The position numbers and the translations under genes are program-made. Shown piece after piece: positions 54,158 to 62,382 of a stretch of DNA of 64,000 bases. Under the pieces are notes generated by a model. That model made no database searches, was not told the origin of the DNA, and worked only from the letters and a program-made list of their open reading frames with translations. The stretch comes from Streptomyces populi (lineage in GTDB: Bacteria > Actinomycetota > Actinomycetes > Streptomycetales > Streptomycetaceae). The stretch spans positions 30,843 through 94,842 of the forward strand of contig NZ_KZ626865.1 in assembly GCF_002911015.1 (NCBI RefSeq). Reading direction: 5' to 3'. Positions within the stretch are counted from its first letter, which is position 1. Every line of letters starts with the position of its first letter.

Positions 54158-54239
54158 GGGAGGACACCTCCCGGGCACGCCGCGGCCCGGGCAGCCGGTG
54201 ACACGGCTGCCGCGGGCCGGTGAGGTCAGCGGGTGCGGG

Positions 54240-54461
54240 TCAGAGCCGGTCCATCCGGGTGTAGGGGCTCAGGACGCGGACCTGGCGGGCGCCGAAGTCG
54301 ACGAGCATCGCGATGCCCTCTTCGACGCCGACGATCGTGCCCAGGCCGTACTGGTCGTGGGAGACGCGGTCTCCGAGGCTGAACTCCTTGGCCACAGGAA
54401 CGACGGGCGCGGCGAAGGGGCTGGTGGGCAGGTGGCGCCGGGGCGCGGAGGATCTACTCAT
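54240..54461 (-). CDS. small protein with Tudor/CarD-like fold
   Basis: 73 residues. After a disordered basic start, FSLGDRVSHDQYGLGTIVGV and MLVDFGARQVRVLSPY match the five-stranded barrel seen in the CarD N-terminus and the C-terminal tail of UvrD/PcrA helicases, which contacts RNA polymerase. A single such domain of this size is conserved in Streptomyces. ATG 54461 has GGAATC before it. Function unknown; a polymerase-contact role is inference. Confidence 0.72.
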   Translation of the reverse strand: MSRSSAPRRHLPTSPFAAPVVPVAKEFSLGDRVSHDQYGLGTIVGVEEGIAMLVDFGARQVRVLSPYTRMDRL

Positions 54462-54676
54462 CGTGATTCCAGTATGGGCCTCGTCCCGGCGAGCGGTAGG
54501 GCCCTATGGTCTCGATCCCGCTCCGACTCGGCATCGCACAGGACCACGGGGCACCGCGGGCGGACACCCCCGCGGGCGGGTCTCCGCCCGGCCGGCCGCG
54601 CGTTTTCCGAGGTCAGCCGCCGATACCGCGGGCGCGGGGGCCGGGACGGGACGGTCCGACCCCCGCGCCCACGCGC

Positions 54677-55273
54677 TCAGATCAGGTCCAGCCGGGAGTA
54701 GACCCGGCCCGTGGTGTCGCGGACGACGACGTGCTTGACGGTGAGGCCCTCGCCGGTGGCGGGCAGGTCGGCGCCGACGTACCAGACGCCCCAGCCGGGG
54801 TCGCCCGCGAGCTCCAGGAGCTTGGCGTGCAGGGTCCCGGCGGTGGTCCGGACCGTGACGGTCGAGGCGGTGCCCTTGCCGCCGTAGTACAGGCCGGAGA
54901 GCGTGAAGTGTCCTTGGGCGGTGCCCTCGACCTGCGCCGAGACGCCGGGCGTGCCGCGGTCGATGTTGCCGTCGACCACGCTCCTGAACTGGGGGGAGGG
55001 GTCGTCGGGCGTCGTCCAGTGCTTGCCCTCCGCCGTCAGCCAGAACTCGGCGCCGCCGGGCTCCGTGACGTGCTCGCCCGGGGCGACGATCCGGGCCGTG
55101 GGGGCGGTCTTCACGACCGGGAGGGCGGGAACGTGCGCCGGGCGGACGGCGGCGTGCGCCGAGCGGGCGGCCGGTGCCGCTTTCCCCGTCGGGGCGCCGT
55201 ACGCCGCCGTGGGCGCCGTGATCAGCGCGACGGCGGCCACGGCGGCCGCCGCGTACTTCTTCGTACCTGCCAT
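54677..55273 (-). CDS. secreted protein of unknown function
   Basis: 198 residues with a signal peptide (KKYAAAAVAAVALITAPTAAYG). An Ala/Pro/Arg-rich stretch follows, then an all-beta domain (ARIVAPGEHVTEPGGAEFWL, TAQGHFTLSGLYYGGKGTAS) ending GRVYSRLDLI. There are no cysteines in the mature protein. GAGGAG is located ten bases before ATG 55273. It lies just downstream of the L,D-transpeptidase gene on the same strand and could be co-expressed. No family recognised. Confidence 0.68.
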   Translation of the reverse strand: MAGTKKYAAAAVAAVALITAPTAAYGAPTGKAAPAARSAHAAVRPAHVPALPVVKTAPTARIVAPGEHVTEPGGAEFWLTAEGKHWTTPDDPSPQFRSVVDGNIDRGTPGVSAQVEGTAQGHFTLSGLYYGGKGTASTVTVRTTAGTLHAKLLELAGDPGWGVWYVGADLPATGEGLTVKHVVVRDTTGRVYSRLDLI

Positions 55274-55395
55274 GAACGGACAACTCCTCGCGATGTGAAC
55301 GGTGTTCGGATGTGCGGGGGCGCCGCTCCCCCGTGGAACCTCCCGGCGCCCCCGGCCGGACGGCACCGGCCGGAGGTCCTCCGCGCGGACGCGCG

Positions 55396-56349
55396 TCAGG
55401 CGAGCGCGCTCGTCGCCCGCCACTGGTCCCAGTCCAGGTTCCAGTCGCCGTAGCCGTTGCCGACGGCGACCGTGTCCCGGGAGTTGACGACCTTGACGAC
55501 GTCGCCGGGGATGACCTCGTCGAAGAACCGCTTCGCGGGACCGCCGGTGGCGAGTCCGACGCAGCCGTGCGTGACGTTCTGACGGCCGCCGTAGGTGTTC
55601 GCCTTCGGGTTCATGTGGACGTAGGTGCCCGAGGTGGTGAGGTGGACGGCGTAGTAGTAGTAGTCGTGGTACTGGTCGCCGTAGCCGACCGTCTTCGAGT
55701 CCATGAAGATCTTCGACGCCTTGTCGGAGACGACCATCGTGCCGTTCCAGGTGTCCATGCCCGGCGCGCCCGCGGTGATCGGGACGCGGCGCGACGATCC
55801 GGCCGTTTCGAGCGTCATGAAGTGTGTACGGACATCCACTGTGGCGACGAAGGAGCGGCCCACCGTGAAATGCCTGGTGATCCCGGCCCCGGCCCGGACG
55901 GTGACCGCCGTTCCGGGCTTCCAGTACGCGCGGGGCCGGAAGTCGACGCGCTGCCCGTCGAGGAGGTTACGGTCCTTGACCCAGCCCCAGGAACCCTCCA
56001 CATCGGCGGTCACCTTCAACTGCCTTTCCACGTCGGCCCGTTCGGCCACGGGTATCGGACGTTCGAAGGTCACCGAGATCGGCATGCCGACACCCACGGT
56101 CTGCCCGTCGGCGATGTTGATGCGCGCGCCCGCAAGGGACTTGGGCGGTGTGGCGGAGGGCTTCGGCCGGGCCTTGCCCGTGGCCCCGGCCGTTCCGGTG
56201 GCGGTCGGCCGGTCCCCCGCACCGGCCGACCCGCCCCCGCCGTCGGCCCGCGCCTGCGCCGAACAGCCGGCGAGCGCGAGCGCGCACACGGCCGCCGCGC
56301 TCCAGGCGCGGGCCAACCGGCCTCTGCGGCCCCTCAGTCCCGTGGTCAT
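55396..56349 (-). CDS. L,D-transpeptidase lipoprotein (Ig-like + YkuD)
   Basis: 317 residues with lipobox LALAGC (Cys29), a disordered linker, a bacterial Ig-like domain (about 70-165) and a YkuD catalytic domain (about 168-290). The active-site signature HMNPKANTYGG...VTHGCVGL has His245, His261 and nucleophile Cys263. It makes 3-3 cross-links in peptidoglycan outside the membrane and is the target of carbapenems in related LdtMt2-type enzymes. AGGGGGATC precedes ATG 56349. Divergent from an ECF sigma-factor gene, 111 bp away. Confidence 0.95.
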   Translation of the reverse strand: MTTGLRGRRGRLARAWSAAAVCALALAGCSAQARADGGGGSAGAGDRPTATGTAGATGKARPKPSATPPKSLAGARINIADGQTVGVGMPISVTFERPIPVAERADVERQLKVTADVEGSWGWVKDRNLLDGQRVDFRPRAYWKPGTAVTVRAGAGITRHFTVGRSFVATVDVRTHFMTLETAGSSRRVPITAGAPGMDTWNGTMVVSDKASKIFMDSKTVGYGDQYHDYYYYAVHLTTSGTYVHMNPKANTYGGRQNVTHGCVGLATGGPAKRFFDEVIPGDVVKVVNSRDTVAVGNGYGDWNLDWDQWRATSALA

Positions 56350-56460
56350 GCTGATCCCCCTGTGGTGTGTTTCGATGTGCGACGCACGGGACCTGTACGC
56401 ACGGTGGGGACGGCCGGGTTGCACGCGGCCGGAGAAATTTCGGAGATTCGGGCGGGGGGC

Positions 56461-57018
56461 ATGACCGAGGAAGAGTTCGACGTGTTCTACGCGACCGCGT
56501 TCCCCCGGCTGACCGGCCAGCTGTACGCGTTCACGGGGGACCACGGCGAGGCGCAGGACGTCGTCCAGGAGGCGTTCGTCCGCGCCTGGGACCGGCGGCG
56601 GGAGTTCCTCGCCGACGGCGCTCCCGAAGCGTGGATACGCACCGTGGCCACGCGGCTCGCGGTGAGCCGCTGGCGCCGGGCGCGCCGCTGGCTGGAGCTG
56701 GTGCGGCGCACGCCCCCGGCCGACCACGCTCCCGGTCCCGGCCCCGAGCGCACCGCGCTCGTGACCGCGCTGCGCACGTTGCCCGAGGCCCAGCGGATGG
56801 CGATCGTTCTGCACCATCTGTGCGACTTGAGCGTCGAGCAGGTAGCCTCCGAAACCGGTGCCCCCGTCGGCACGGTCAAGGCCCGGCTCTCACGGGGCCG
56901 GGCGGCGCTGGCACGGGTGCTCTCGGAGGATTCGGCGGACCTGGCCGGCTCCGCGCGCCCATCGGGCTTCGCGGGGGCGTCGGGCAAGGAGGAGGGGAAG
57001 GGCAACCGTGTCCGATGA
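56461..57018 (+). CDS. ECF RNA polymerase sigma factor (SigE-like group)
   Basis: 185 residues. Region 2 is FYATAFPRLTGQLYAFTGDH with EAQDVVQEAFVRAWDRRREF and region 4 LPEAQRMAIVLHHLCDLSVE, VASETGAPVGTVKARLSRGR. The short Ala/Ser/Lys tail overlaps the next gene, which encodes a membrane protein in the position of an anti-sigma factor. ATG 56461 has only a weak GGGGGG box. It most likely transcribes its own operon and perhaps the divergent L,D-transpeptidase gene under envelope stress. Confidence 0.92.
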   Translation: MTEEEFDVFYATAFPRLTGQLYAFTGDHGEAQDVVQEAFVRAWDRRREFLADGAPEAWIRTVATRLAVSRWRRARRWLELVRRTPPADHAPGPGPERTALVTALRTLPEAQRMAIVLHHLCDLSVEQVASETGAPVGTVKARLSRGRAALARVLSEDSADLAGSARPSGFAGASGKEEGKGNRVR

Positions 57019-57697
57019 ACTCACCTCCGTGCTGCGCGAGTTGGCGACCGAGGGAGAGAGGCCTCCGGCGCTGACCGGTGCGGAGATCCGCGGCCGCGCG
57101 AGGGGCCGCCGGCTCCGCCGCCGTACGGCCCTGGCCGTGGCCGGTGTCTCCGTCACGGGCGCGCTCGCCCTGGTCGTCGCGGTGAGCCTGGGCGGCGGGG
57201 CACGGCACGAGTCCCCGCCGGCCGCGAGCCTCACCGCCGCCCCGAGTCCGTCGCCGGCCGCGCCGGACGCCACGATCGACCTGGGCACGCGCGTGCTCTC
57301 CGTGGACGGTCACCGGCTGACCCTCCACGGCGACAACCTGACCGGATACACGCCGACGGTCCGGACGACGGTCGCCGCGAAGGAGGCCCACCTGAGGTTC
57401 TCCGGCAAGACGATCGGCCTCGACGACTCCTACTCCTTCATGGCCACCTGGGTGATCGAACTCGACCGGCCCGACGGCACGAAGGACTACGTCGGCGCCA
57501 TGCCGCACGACGGGGGCGTCTACAGCTCTCCCCACGGCTGGATCGGCCTGGACACGGCCGACGCCAAGCTGCTGTACGAACGGCTCGCGCCGGGAGCGGT
57601 GGTCGAGATCAAGCCCTCGTCCGGCGCCTCGGCCTCCTCGTCGGCGCCCGGGAACACGGGATCGCCGGACTCGGGCACGGGCACCTCGGGCGGTTAG
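57008..57697 (+). CDS. anti-sigma-like membrane protein with degenerate L,D-transpeptidase-type outer domain
   Basis: 229 residues: a cytoplasmic start (1-40, basic RGRARGRRLRRR), one transmembrane helix (42-62), a Ser/Pro/Ala linker, then an outer domain (88-203). Its end, SPHGWIGLDTADAKLLYERL then APGAVVEI, matches the catalytic SHGC-x-R...DAK-LY...GTPV-I segment of L,D-transpeptidases, but Trp178 replaces the nucleophile Cys. The N-terminus is short for a zinc anti-sigma domain. The start GTG 57008 overlaps the sigma gene by 11 nt. Regulatory role inferred from position. Confidence 0.65.
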   Translation: MSDELTSVLRELATEGERPPALTGAEIRGRARGRRLRRRTALAVAGVSVTGALALVVAVSLGGGARHESPPAASLTAAPSPSPAAPDATIDLGTRVLSVDGHRLTLHGDNLTGYTPTVRTTVAAKEAHLRFSGKTIGLDDSYSFMATWVIELDRPDGTKDYVGAMPHDGGVYSSPHGWIGLDTADAKLLYERLAPGAVVEIKPSSGASASSSAPGNTGSPDSGTGTSGG

Positions 57698-57745
57698 CGA
57701 CGGCCGGAGCCGGAAGGACGCTCCCCGGGCCGCGACGGTCCGGTT

Positions 57746-59089
57746 TCAGAGGGGCGGCTGGGCCGGGGCCGGGCCGAGGGTCGTCGTGCCCGGGGCGGTG
57801 CGGTGGCCGAGACCCGTGCGGTAGGCGTCCAGGGCCGCTTCCACGCGGCCGGTGCGCCGCAGCAGATCGCCCAGCAGCCGGCACAGGTCCGCCAGGTCGC
57901 CCGCCGCGCCGGCCCGCTCCAGCAGGCTCATCGCCCGCACGTAGTGCTCCTCCGCCGCCTCGGTGTCCCGGGCGTCCTCCGCGATGATCCCGAGCAGACG
58001 GTGCGCGGCGGCCGCGTGGATGGCGCCCCGCTCGGAGTTCAGGTCCCCGAGCACCTGCCGCAGCAGCTCGCCGGCCTCGTCGGACCTGCCGCGCCGGTGC
58101 AGCACGTCGGCCAGCTCCACCGCGACCTGGCTGGTGTAGAGCGCGGCCCGCTTCGCCGAGAGCATCGTCTGCGCCTCGCGCAACTCGTCCTCCGCGCGCT
58201 CCAGTTCGCCGTTCTGGGCGTACAGGTAGCCGCGCATCCAGTGGCAGTTGGCGAGCTCGGTGCGGATCTGGAGCTGCCGGTAGAGCTCGGCGGCCTTGGC
58301 GAGGGAGACGTCGGCCTCGGCGATCCGCCCCTCGGCGATCATCGTCCGCGCCACCGACCGGTGCATCCGCGCCACCAAGGCCGGGTCCTGGACCTGCGGC
58401 GCGAGGGCGAGCGCGAACTCGGCGGCCTGGGCGGCACGGGCGTGCGCGCCCATGTCCATGTAGGGCGCTATGACCCCGGTGTAGAGGAGGAGCAGCGCTT
58501 CGGGGTCGTGCAGGCCCGTCCGGTTGAGCTCGTCGAGGGTGGACTCGAACAGATAGCAGGAGTAACGGAGTTCACCGGCGAGGTAGTGGGAGACCGCCCG
58601 GCCGCGCACGGCGGGCACCCGCTGCGTCAGCGGCGCGTCCCCCATCCGCTGCTCCGACTCCTCGAAGCGCCGCTGCGCCGTCTCCAGGTCCCCGGTGTCC
58701 AGGGCGCACTCACCGAGTCCGAGGAGTGCCGCCGCCTGCTCGGCGACCAACCCGTGGGCCTCCGCCTCCGCGAGCAGGACGGCGTACGTCCCGGCGGCCA
58801 CCTCGGCCTCTCCGGTGGAGAGCGTGCGCTGCGCGTCCGTCAGCCGCAGCCGCAGGTCGGTGGCCAGGTGCGCGGGCCGTCCGGTCGCCAGTTCCTCGTA
58901 CGCGACCCCGAGCCGGCCGGCTATGTGCCGCAGCGCGGGCTCGGAGGCCCGGACCCGGCCCGCCTCCACCGTGGAGATGTACGCGGGCGTGTACACGGGC
59001 TCCGCGAGCTGTTTCTGCGTCAATCCTCGTTCTGTACGCAGCTGTTGCACCCTGCGCCCGATGATCTCAGGGTCGTCCCGCTCCGCCAT
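57746..59089 (-). CDS. XRE-family HTH regulator with TPR-repeat sensor domain
   Basis: 447 residues. The N-terminal HTH (IIGRRVQQLRTERGLTQKQL, YISTVEAGRVRASEPALRHI) is followed from about residue 75 to 440 by eight or more TPR units (e.g. LLGLGECALDTGDLETAQRR, AHRLLGIIAEDARDTEAAEE). This is the build of RRNPP-type regulators (PlcR, Rgg, NprR), whose TPR domain binds a small peptide. It is divergently placed from a 57-residue secreted-peptide gene, with a palindrome between. No clear ribosome-binding site before ATG 59089. Confidence 0.88.
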   Translation of the reverse strand: MAERDDPEIIGRRVQQLRTERGLTQKQLAEPVYTPAYISTVEAGRVRASEPALRHIAGRLGVAYEELATGRPAHLATDLRLRLTDAQRTLSTGEAEVAAGTYAVLLAEAEAHGLVAEQAAALLGLGECALDTGDLETAQRRFEESEQRMGDAPLTQRVPAVRGRAVSHYLAGELRYSCYLFESTLDELNRTGLHDPEALLLLYTGVIAPYMDMGAHARAAQAAEFALALAPQVQDPALVARMHRSVARTMIAEGRIAEADVSLAKAAELYRQLQIRTELANCHWMRGYLYAQNGELERAEDELREAQTMLSAKRAALYTSQVAVELADVLHRRGRSDEAGELLRQVLGDLNSERGAIHAAAAHRLLGIIAEDARDTEAAEEHYVRAMSLLERAGAAGDLADLCRLLGDLLRRTGRVEAALDAYRTGLGHRTAPGTTTLGPAPAQPPL

Positions 59090-59159
59090 GGGACAAGCAT
59101 GCCATCAAGCGGAGTCGAGCCGGTCCGGCTTTTGACTACTGTCCAACTCCGGGACCCTC

Positions 59160-59189
59160 TTGCGGTGCGCGCCCGGGAGCCTCTACGTT
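59160..59189 (+). promoter_or_regulatory. promoter of the small secreted peptide gene
   Basis: TTGCGG (59160-59165), 18-nt spacer, TACGTT (59184-59189). The predicted start, about 59196, is just before the TTAAGCATGCTTAA palindrome. Confidence 0.62.
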
Positions 59190-59199
59190 AAGCGCCGGA

Positions 59200-59213
59200 T
59201 TAAGCATGCTTAA
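59200..59213. promoter_or_regulatory. palindromic operator TTAAGCATGCTTAA
   Basis: A perfect 14-bp AT-rich palindrome in GC-rich DNA, placed right after the peptide promoter. A further TTAAGC half lies at 59188-59193. It is the obvious candidate site for the XRE-TPR regulator. Confidence 0.7.
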
Positions 59214-59239
59214 TACGCCGCTGTTGTTGCGAGGTCACC

Positions 59240-59413
59240 GTGCTCCGACGTATTTCCGCGCGCTACTCCAGAGGGTTCCTCGCCGCCGTCATCGCGGTCG
59301 CCGCGCTGGTCACGGCGGCGAACGTCGGCCCGGCGAGAGCCGCCGACCGGTCCCCCGCGGCACACACCACCCTCCACACGGCCGGACACCAGGAACTCCC
59401 CGCGGGCCGGTGA
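59240..59413 (+). CDS. small secreted peptide (57 aa), candidate signal peptide of the XRE-TPR regulator
   Basis: GTG 59240 with GAGGT five bases upstream. The product has a textbook signal sequence: Arg-rich start (LRRISARYSRG), hydrophobic core FLAAVIAVAALVTAANV, and cleavage site GPARA-A near residue 34. The mature peptide is only about 23 residues (ADRSPAAHTTLHTAGHQELP then AGR). Gene size, export signal and adjacency to an XRE-TPR regulator with a shared palindromic operator suggest a peptide signal precursor. Too short for most gene callers. Peptide reception by the regulator is inference. Confidence 0.68.
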   Translation: MLRRISARYSRGFLAAVIAVAALVTAANVGPARAADRSPAAHTTLHTAGHQELPAGR

Positions 59414-59594
59414 CGGGCTCCCACATGAGCACGCGGGCGTTCGCCCGGCCCGCCCGTGACCGAACTCCAGCGGTGAGCAGGGCTGTTCGCGCCCGCGCGC
59501 GATCCGCCCGCCGAAGCGTCCCCGCCCGCGCCCCGCGGCCCTGCGGCGGCGGCGAATCCCCGTACGGGGAAGACACGGCGCCTACAGTGACCCC

Positions 59595-60842
59595 GTGACC
59601 TCTTCCGCCGCTCGCACCGCGCTGGACCTCACCGCCGACCTCCCGGTCCCCGCCCTGGAGGACTTCTACCGGGACCTGCACCGGCATCCCGAACTGTCGC
59701 TGCGCGAACACCGTACGGCCGCCGCCCTCGCCGGCCGGCTGCGCGAGGCCGGGTACGACACGACCGAGGGCGTGGGCGGCACGGGCGTCGTCGGCGTCCT
59801 GCGGAACGGGGACGGGCCCACCGTCCTGCTGCGCGCCGACATGGACGCGCTGCCCGTCACCGAGGAGACCGGGCTGCCGTACTCCTCGGAGACCGACGGG
59901 GTCATGCACGCCTGCGGTCACGATCTCCACGTCACCTGGCTCGCCGGCGCGGCGCGGGCGCTCGCCGCCGGGCGGGACACCTGGTCCGGCACGCTGGTGC
60001 TGGTCGGACAGCCCGCCGAGGAGACCGGCGGGGGCGCGGCCCGCATGGTCGCGGACGGCCTCCACGAACGCTTCCCGGCGGCCGACGTCCTGCTGGCCCA
60101 GCACGTGGTGCCCGGCCCCGCCGGGCTGTACCCGCACTCCCCGGGCCTGATCATGTCCGCCTCGACCGACCTCGACATCGTCGTGCACGGACGGGGCGGG
60201 CACGGTTCGCGGCCCGAGACGACCGTCGACCCGGTGGTGACGGCCGCGTACATCGTGACGCGGCTCCAGACGGTCGTCAGCCGGGAGATCGCGGCCCGGG
60301 AGTCCGCGGTGCTCACCGTGGGGCGGATCGAGGCCGGCACCCGGCACAACATCATCCCGTCCGAGGCCCGGATCGCCCTGAACCTGCGGACGCAGTCGCC
60401 GGACGTGCGGGAGCGGATGATCGCCGCCGTGCGGCGCGTCGCGGCGGGCGAGTGCGCGGCGGCCGGCTGCCCGGCCGAGCCCACGGTCACCGTCGGCGAC
60501 GACTTCCCGGTGACCTTCAACGACGCCGGCACCGACCGCCGGATCGCCTCCGTGCACGGCGAGGTCTTCGGCACCGGAACGGTCTTCGACCCCGGTCCCG
60601 CCATGGCCAGCGAGGACTTCCCGCGGCTCGCGGCGGGCCGGATCCCCTACTCCTACTGGTTCGTGACCGGCACCCCGGCCGACGTCTGGAACGCGGCCCC
60701 GGGCGGCGACGACCTCATGACCAGGCTCGAGTCCGTGCCCAGCAACCACAGTCCGCACTTCGCCCCCGACCTGTCCACGGTCGCGCCGGGCGTGCGGACC
60801 CTGGTGTCGGGGGCGCTGGCGTCGCTGTCGGCCGAGGACTGA
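59595..60842 (+). CDS. M20 family amidohydrolase (HipO/AbgB-like)
   Basis: 415 residues, zinc-dependent N-acyl-amino-acid amidohydrolase. Motifs are LRADMDALPVTEETGLPY, HACGHDLHVTWLAG, GQPAEETGGGAARMVADG, VVHGRGGHGSRPETTVDPV and PAMASEDFPRLAAG. It cleaves an acyl group from an amino acid (hippurate-like, acetyl- or aminobenzoyl conjugates); the exact substrate is open. GTG 59595 follows a TACAGT box by six bases and no ribosome-binding site is present, so the message is probably leaderless. Confidence 0.92.
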   Translation: MTSSAARTALDLTADLPVPALEDFYRDLHRHPELSLREHRTAAALAGRLREAGYDTTEGVGGTGVVGVLRNGDGPTVLLRADMDALPVTEETGLPYSSETDGVMHACGHDLHVTWLAGAARALAAGRDTWSGTLVLVGQPAEETGGGAARMVADGLHERFPAADVLLAQHVVPGPAGLYPHSPGLIMSASTDLDIVVHGRGGHGSRPETTVDPVVTAAYIVTRLQTVVSREIAARESAVLTVGRIEAGTRHNIIPSEARIALNLRTQSPDVRERMIAAVRRVAAGECAAAGCPAEPTVTVGDDFPVTFNDAGTDRRIASVHGEVFGTGTVFDPGPAMASEDFPRLAAGRIPYSYWFVTGTPADVWNAAPGGDDLMTRLESVPSNHSPHFAPDLSTVAPGVRTLVSGALASLSAED

Positions 60843-60993
60843 ACCGGCCGGACCGGGCCCCGCGGCCTCGAGGACGCGGCCCACGGCGCCCCGGTCCCGG
60901 ACCGTGCGCTCGAACCGGATCGCGGCACCGCGGACCCCGGCCCGCGGACGGGACGCCGTGCGCTCGGGCCCGCGGACGCGGCGCCGCGGGAAC

Positions 60994-62262
60994 TCAGGCC
61001 TGCGTCTGCAACTGGCGCAGCTGCCGTTGGACATGGTCCAGCGCGCCCTCCTGGCGGCCGGGCACGCGCTGTCTCAACCGGGCCAGTTCCGCGCCGAGTT
61101 CGCGGACCATCGCCGGATCGCCGATACGGCCCCACTGATGGTGCGCGCGGTCCACGGCCGACTCCACCTCCGGGGATCCGGGCGCCTGTCCCGCGTCCAG
61201 CCGGGTCCCCGCGAGGGCCAGCCAGCCACGGCAGCTCCGCTCCGCGTCCCCCGCGAACATCGCCAGGTCCGCCCGTACCTCCATCCAGTGCAGCACCTGC
61301 TCGGACCGGGGTCCGTGCGCCCGCAGCGCCTCCCGCTCCCACCGCGCCGCCAGCGCGAGCGCCTCGTCGTGGCGGCCCTCCCGGACCGCCTCGGCGATCT
61401 CCCCGTGGAGATCGGAGGACGGTGAGGAGGGCGGTGAGGAGAGCGGTGAGGAGGACGGTGAGGAGGACGGTGAGCCCGCCCTCCGGTCCGTCCGGCCGGG
61501 AGGCGTCACGGACGGAGCGGGTGGCACGGCCGGCGGGTGCGGCGGGCGCGCGGGCGTGCCCGGTGGAGCCGTGACCGTCGTGAACCCCGGCGCCGGGGGC
61601 CACGGCTGCCCGGCCCACACCCGGCTGGGCGCGAGCACGAGGTCCGGCGCCCCCGAGCGGGCACCCTCCTCGCCCGACACCCTCGTCAGAGCCTGCTGGT
61701 GGAGCTCGGCGGGGGGAGGCCGGTGGCCGCTGCGGAGCAGGGTGGCGACCGCTCTCATGTACGTCGGCCGCGCCACCTTGCGGCGGGACGGCGGCGGGGC
61801 CACACGGCCGTACAGCGCGGTCGACGGGCCTGCCGCGAGGGGGTGTCCGGCGAGGAACTCCCAGGTGTCCGCGTCCGCGCACAGGTCGGCGAAGACGGTC
61901 GTCGAACCCGGTGGGCGCAAGCGGAGTTCGTCGGCGACCCAGCTCCAGGGGAAAGCCGTGTAGCGGACCGTCGCCGGGGTGGTGCGGGCCAGCGCGAGGT
62001 GCGGAAGCCGCTGGCGGCGGTCCAGCTGGAGCTGTCCCGTCACGAACACGGTCAGCGGTCCGGGCGCCGTCGCCGCCGCGCGCAGCCGGGTCAGAACGGC
62101 CTGCGGCTCCAGCGGGTCGGCCAGTTCGACGACGTTCGCCGTGTCGGTGCCCGACAGCACCGACGGGGCGACGGCCGCGAGCACGGGGAGCACGGAGGCC
62201 GCGTCCACCAGACACCCCTTGCCCACCGGCGAGGCCGCGAGGAGCAGCACGGTTCCGGGCAC
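60994..62262 (-). CDS. unusual two-domain protein with Ser/Pro linker, function unknown
   Basis: 422 residues. The N-terminal domain (1-190) has TVLLLAASPVGKGCLVDAAS and TVFVTGQLQLDRRQRLPHLA, HLALARTTPATVRYTAFPWS, an alpha/beta fold reminiscent of caspase-like/CHAT proteins, but no clear His-Cys pair. A disordered Pro-rich stretch and a (Ser-Pro-Ser-Ser)n linker follow, then a helical TPR-like tail (HGEIAEAVREGRHDEALALA, ARWEREALRAHGPRSEQVLH). GTG 62262 has GGGGGAGG before it. Family membership not certain. Confidence 0.55.
   Translation of the reverse strand: MPGTVLLLAASPVGKGCLVDAASVLPVLAAVAPSVLSGTDTANVVELADPLEPQAVLTRLRAAATAPGPLTVFVTGQLQLDRRQRLPHLALARTTPATVRYTAFPWSWVADELRLRPPGSTTVFADLCADADTWEFLAGHPLAAGPSTALYGRVAPPPSRRKVARPTYMRAVATLLRSGHRPPPAELHQQALTRVSGEEGARSGAPDLVLAPSRVWAGQPWPPAPGFTTVTAPPGTPARPPHPPAVPPAPSVTPPGRTDRRAGSPSSSPSSSPLSSPPSSPSSDLHGEIAEAVREGRHDEALALAARWEREALRAHGPRSEQVLHWMEVRADLAMFAGDAERSCRGWLALAGTRLDAGQAPGSPEVESAVDRAHHQWGRIGDPAMVRELGAELARLRQRVPGRQEGALDHVQRQLRQLQTQA
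61415..61474. repeat. tandem repeat, 12-bp unit GAGGACGGTGAG, five copies (in-frame)
   Basis: Five 12-bp units with two changed bases. On the coding (minus) strand they encode Ser-Pro-Ser-Ser units of the linker. A change in copy number would keep the frame. Confidence 0.92.
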
Positions 62263-62382
62263 AGGTTCCCTCCCCCATCGTTCCGACACCTCAGCACCGT
62301 AACGGGTGCGCGTGCAAAGAGGGGACGCGAAGAGCGCGAACACCCCCCGCCCGGCCGAGGGTTACGGAGTCCGCGGCCGGCG

